Below, one piece after another: positions 38,873 through 38,889 of a stretch of DNA of 38,889 nucleotides. Location: the NCBI RefSeq assembly GCF_902491285.1, contig NZ_CABUHK010000055.1, positions 1-38,889 of the forward strand, read 5' to 3'. Position 1 is the first letter of the stretch; every line of letters starts with the position of its first letter. Position numbers and translations under genes: made by a program. The notes beneath the pieces were generated by a model that had not been told where the DNA came from, did no database searches, and saw only the letters and a list, made by a program, of their open reading frames with translations. Source of the DNA: an uncultured Bacteroides sp. GTDB taxonomy: Bacteria > Bacteroidota > Bacteroidia > Bacteroidales > Bacteroidaceae.

Positions 38873-38889
38873 AGCGGAAGACGGGGCTC
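38873..38889 (-). tRNA. 3' end of a tRNA gene, probably tRNA-Gly (partial)
   Basis: On the minus strand GAGCCCCGTCTTCCGCT reads as the end of a T-loop (GC after an off-window TTCGA), T-stem CCCGT, acceptor strand CTTCCGC and discriminator T. The acceptor implies a GCGGAAG 5' end, as in many tRNA-Gly genes. No CCA is encoded directly after the discriminator. Only 17 nt are inside the window, so the identity is tentative. Confidence 0.55.

Overview
The window looks like a Bacteroides chromosome, close to the B. thetaiotaomicron group. The evidence is SusC/SusD pairs with an N-terminal STN domain, ECF sigma/FecR anti-sigma pairs, BACON and DUF1735 domains, Bacteroides-type TAnnTTTG promoters and DUF3256. 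All product calls come from reading motifs and from comparing paralogues within the window; no database was searched.

Layout. 1-2392 (+): a housekeeping cluster, truA, an EamA-type transporter and a DUF3256 protein. 2418-22764 (-): a long polysaccharide utilisation locus (PUL 1). In transcription order it holds fecR, susC, susD, a DUF1735/F5-8C lipoprotein, two M60-like metallopeptidases, a GH109 enzyme, a YitT-family membrane protein, a GH2 beta-galactosidase and a sugar kinase of the APH fold (N-acetylhexosamine 1-kinase-like). Its ECF sigma gene (23853-24398, +) is divergent from fecR. The 1.09-kb gap between them carries an unexplained 580-bp symmetrical element. 24483-38816: PUL 2, a paralogous system. 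It holds a GH110-like alpha-galactosidase (-), a fecR gene split by a DNA inversion, susC, susD, an F5/8C lipoprotein, a third M60-like peptidase and an ECF sigma factor (all +), then a second GH109 enzyme (-). The right edge holds a terminator and the last bases of a tRNA, probably tRNA-Gly.

How the genes fit together. The M60 peptidases carry F5/8C-like and mostly BACON modules and should act on O-glycosylated mucin-type proteins at the cell surface. GH109 (alpha-GalNAc, blood group A), GH110 (alpha-1,3-Gal, blood group B) and GH2 (beta-Gal) would trim the glycans. SusC/SusD pairs import the fragments, and the kinase would phosphorylate released HexNAc in the cytoplasm. The whole window reads as a host mucin or blood-group glycoprotein locus.

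Main discoveries. (1) An 18-bp inverted repeat (26502-26519 / 26882-26899) bounds a 398-bp segment. Flipping it rejoins the two halves of the PUL 2 fecR exactly in frame as a 313-residue protein; the intact paralogue has 312. (2) The same segment carries a promoter-like element, RGGGWTA-N14-GTATTTA. The element also occurs with identical spacing upstream of the PUL 1 fecR and of GH110, and imperfectly upstream of GH109. As sequenced, the invertible copy points at GH110 and away from susCD. (3) Between the PUL 1 sigma and fecR genes lie seven GAAAC...GTTTC palindromes in exact 22-nt register, inside 116-bp inverted repeats that differ at only four positions.
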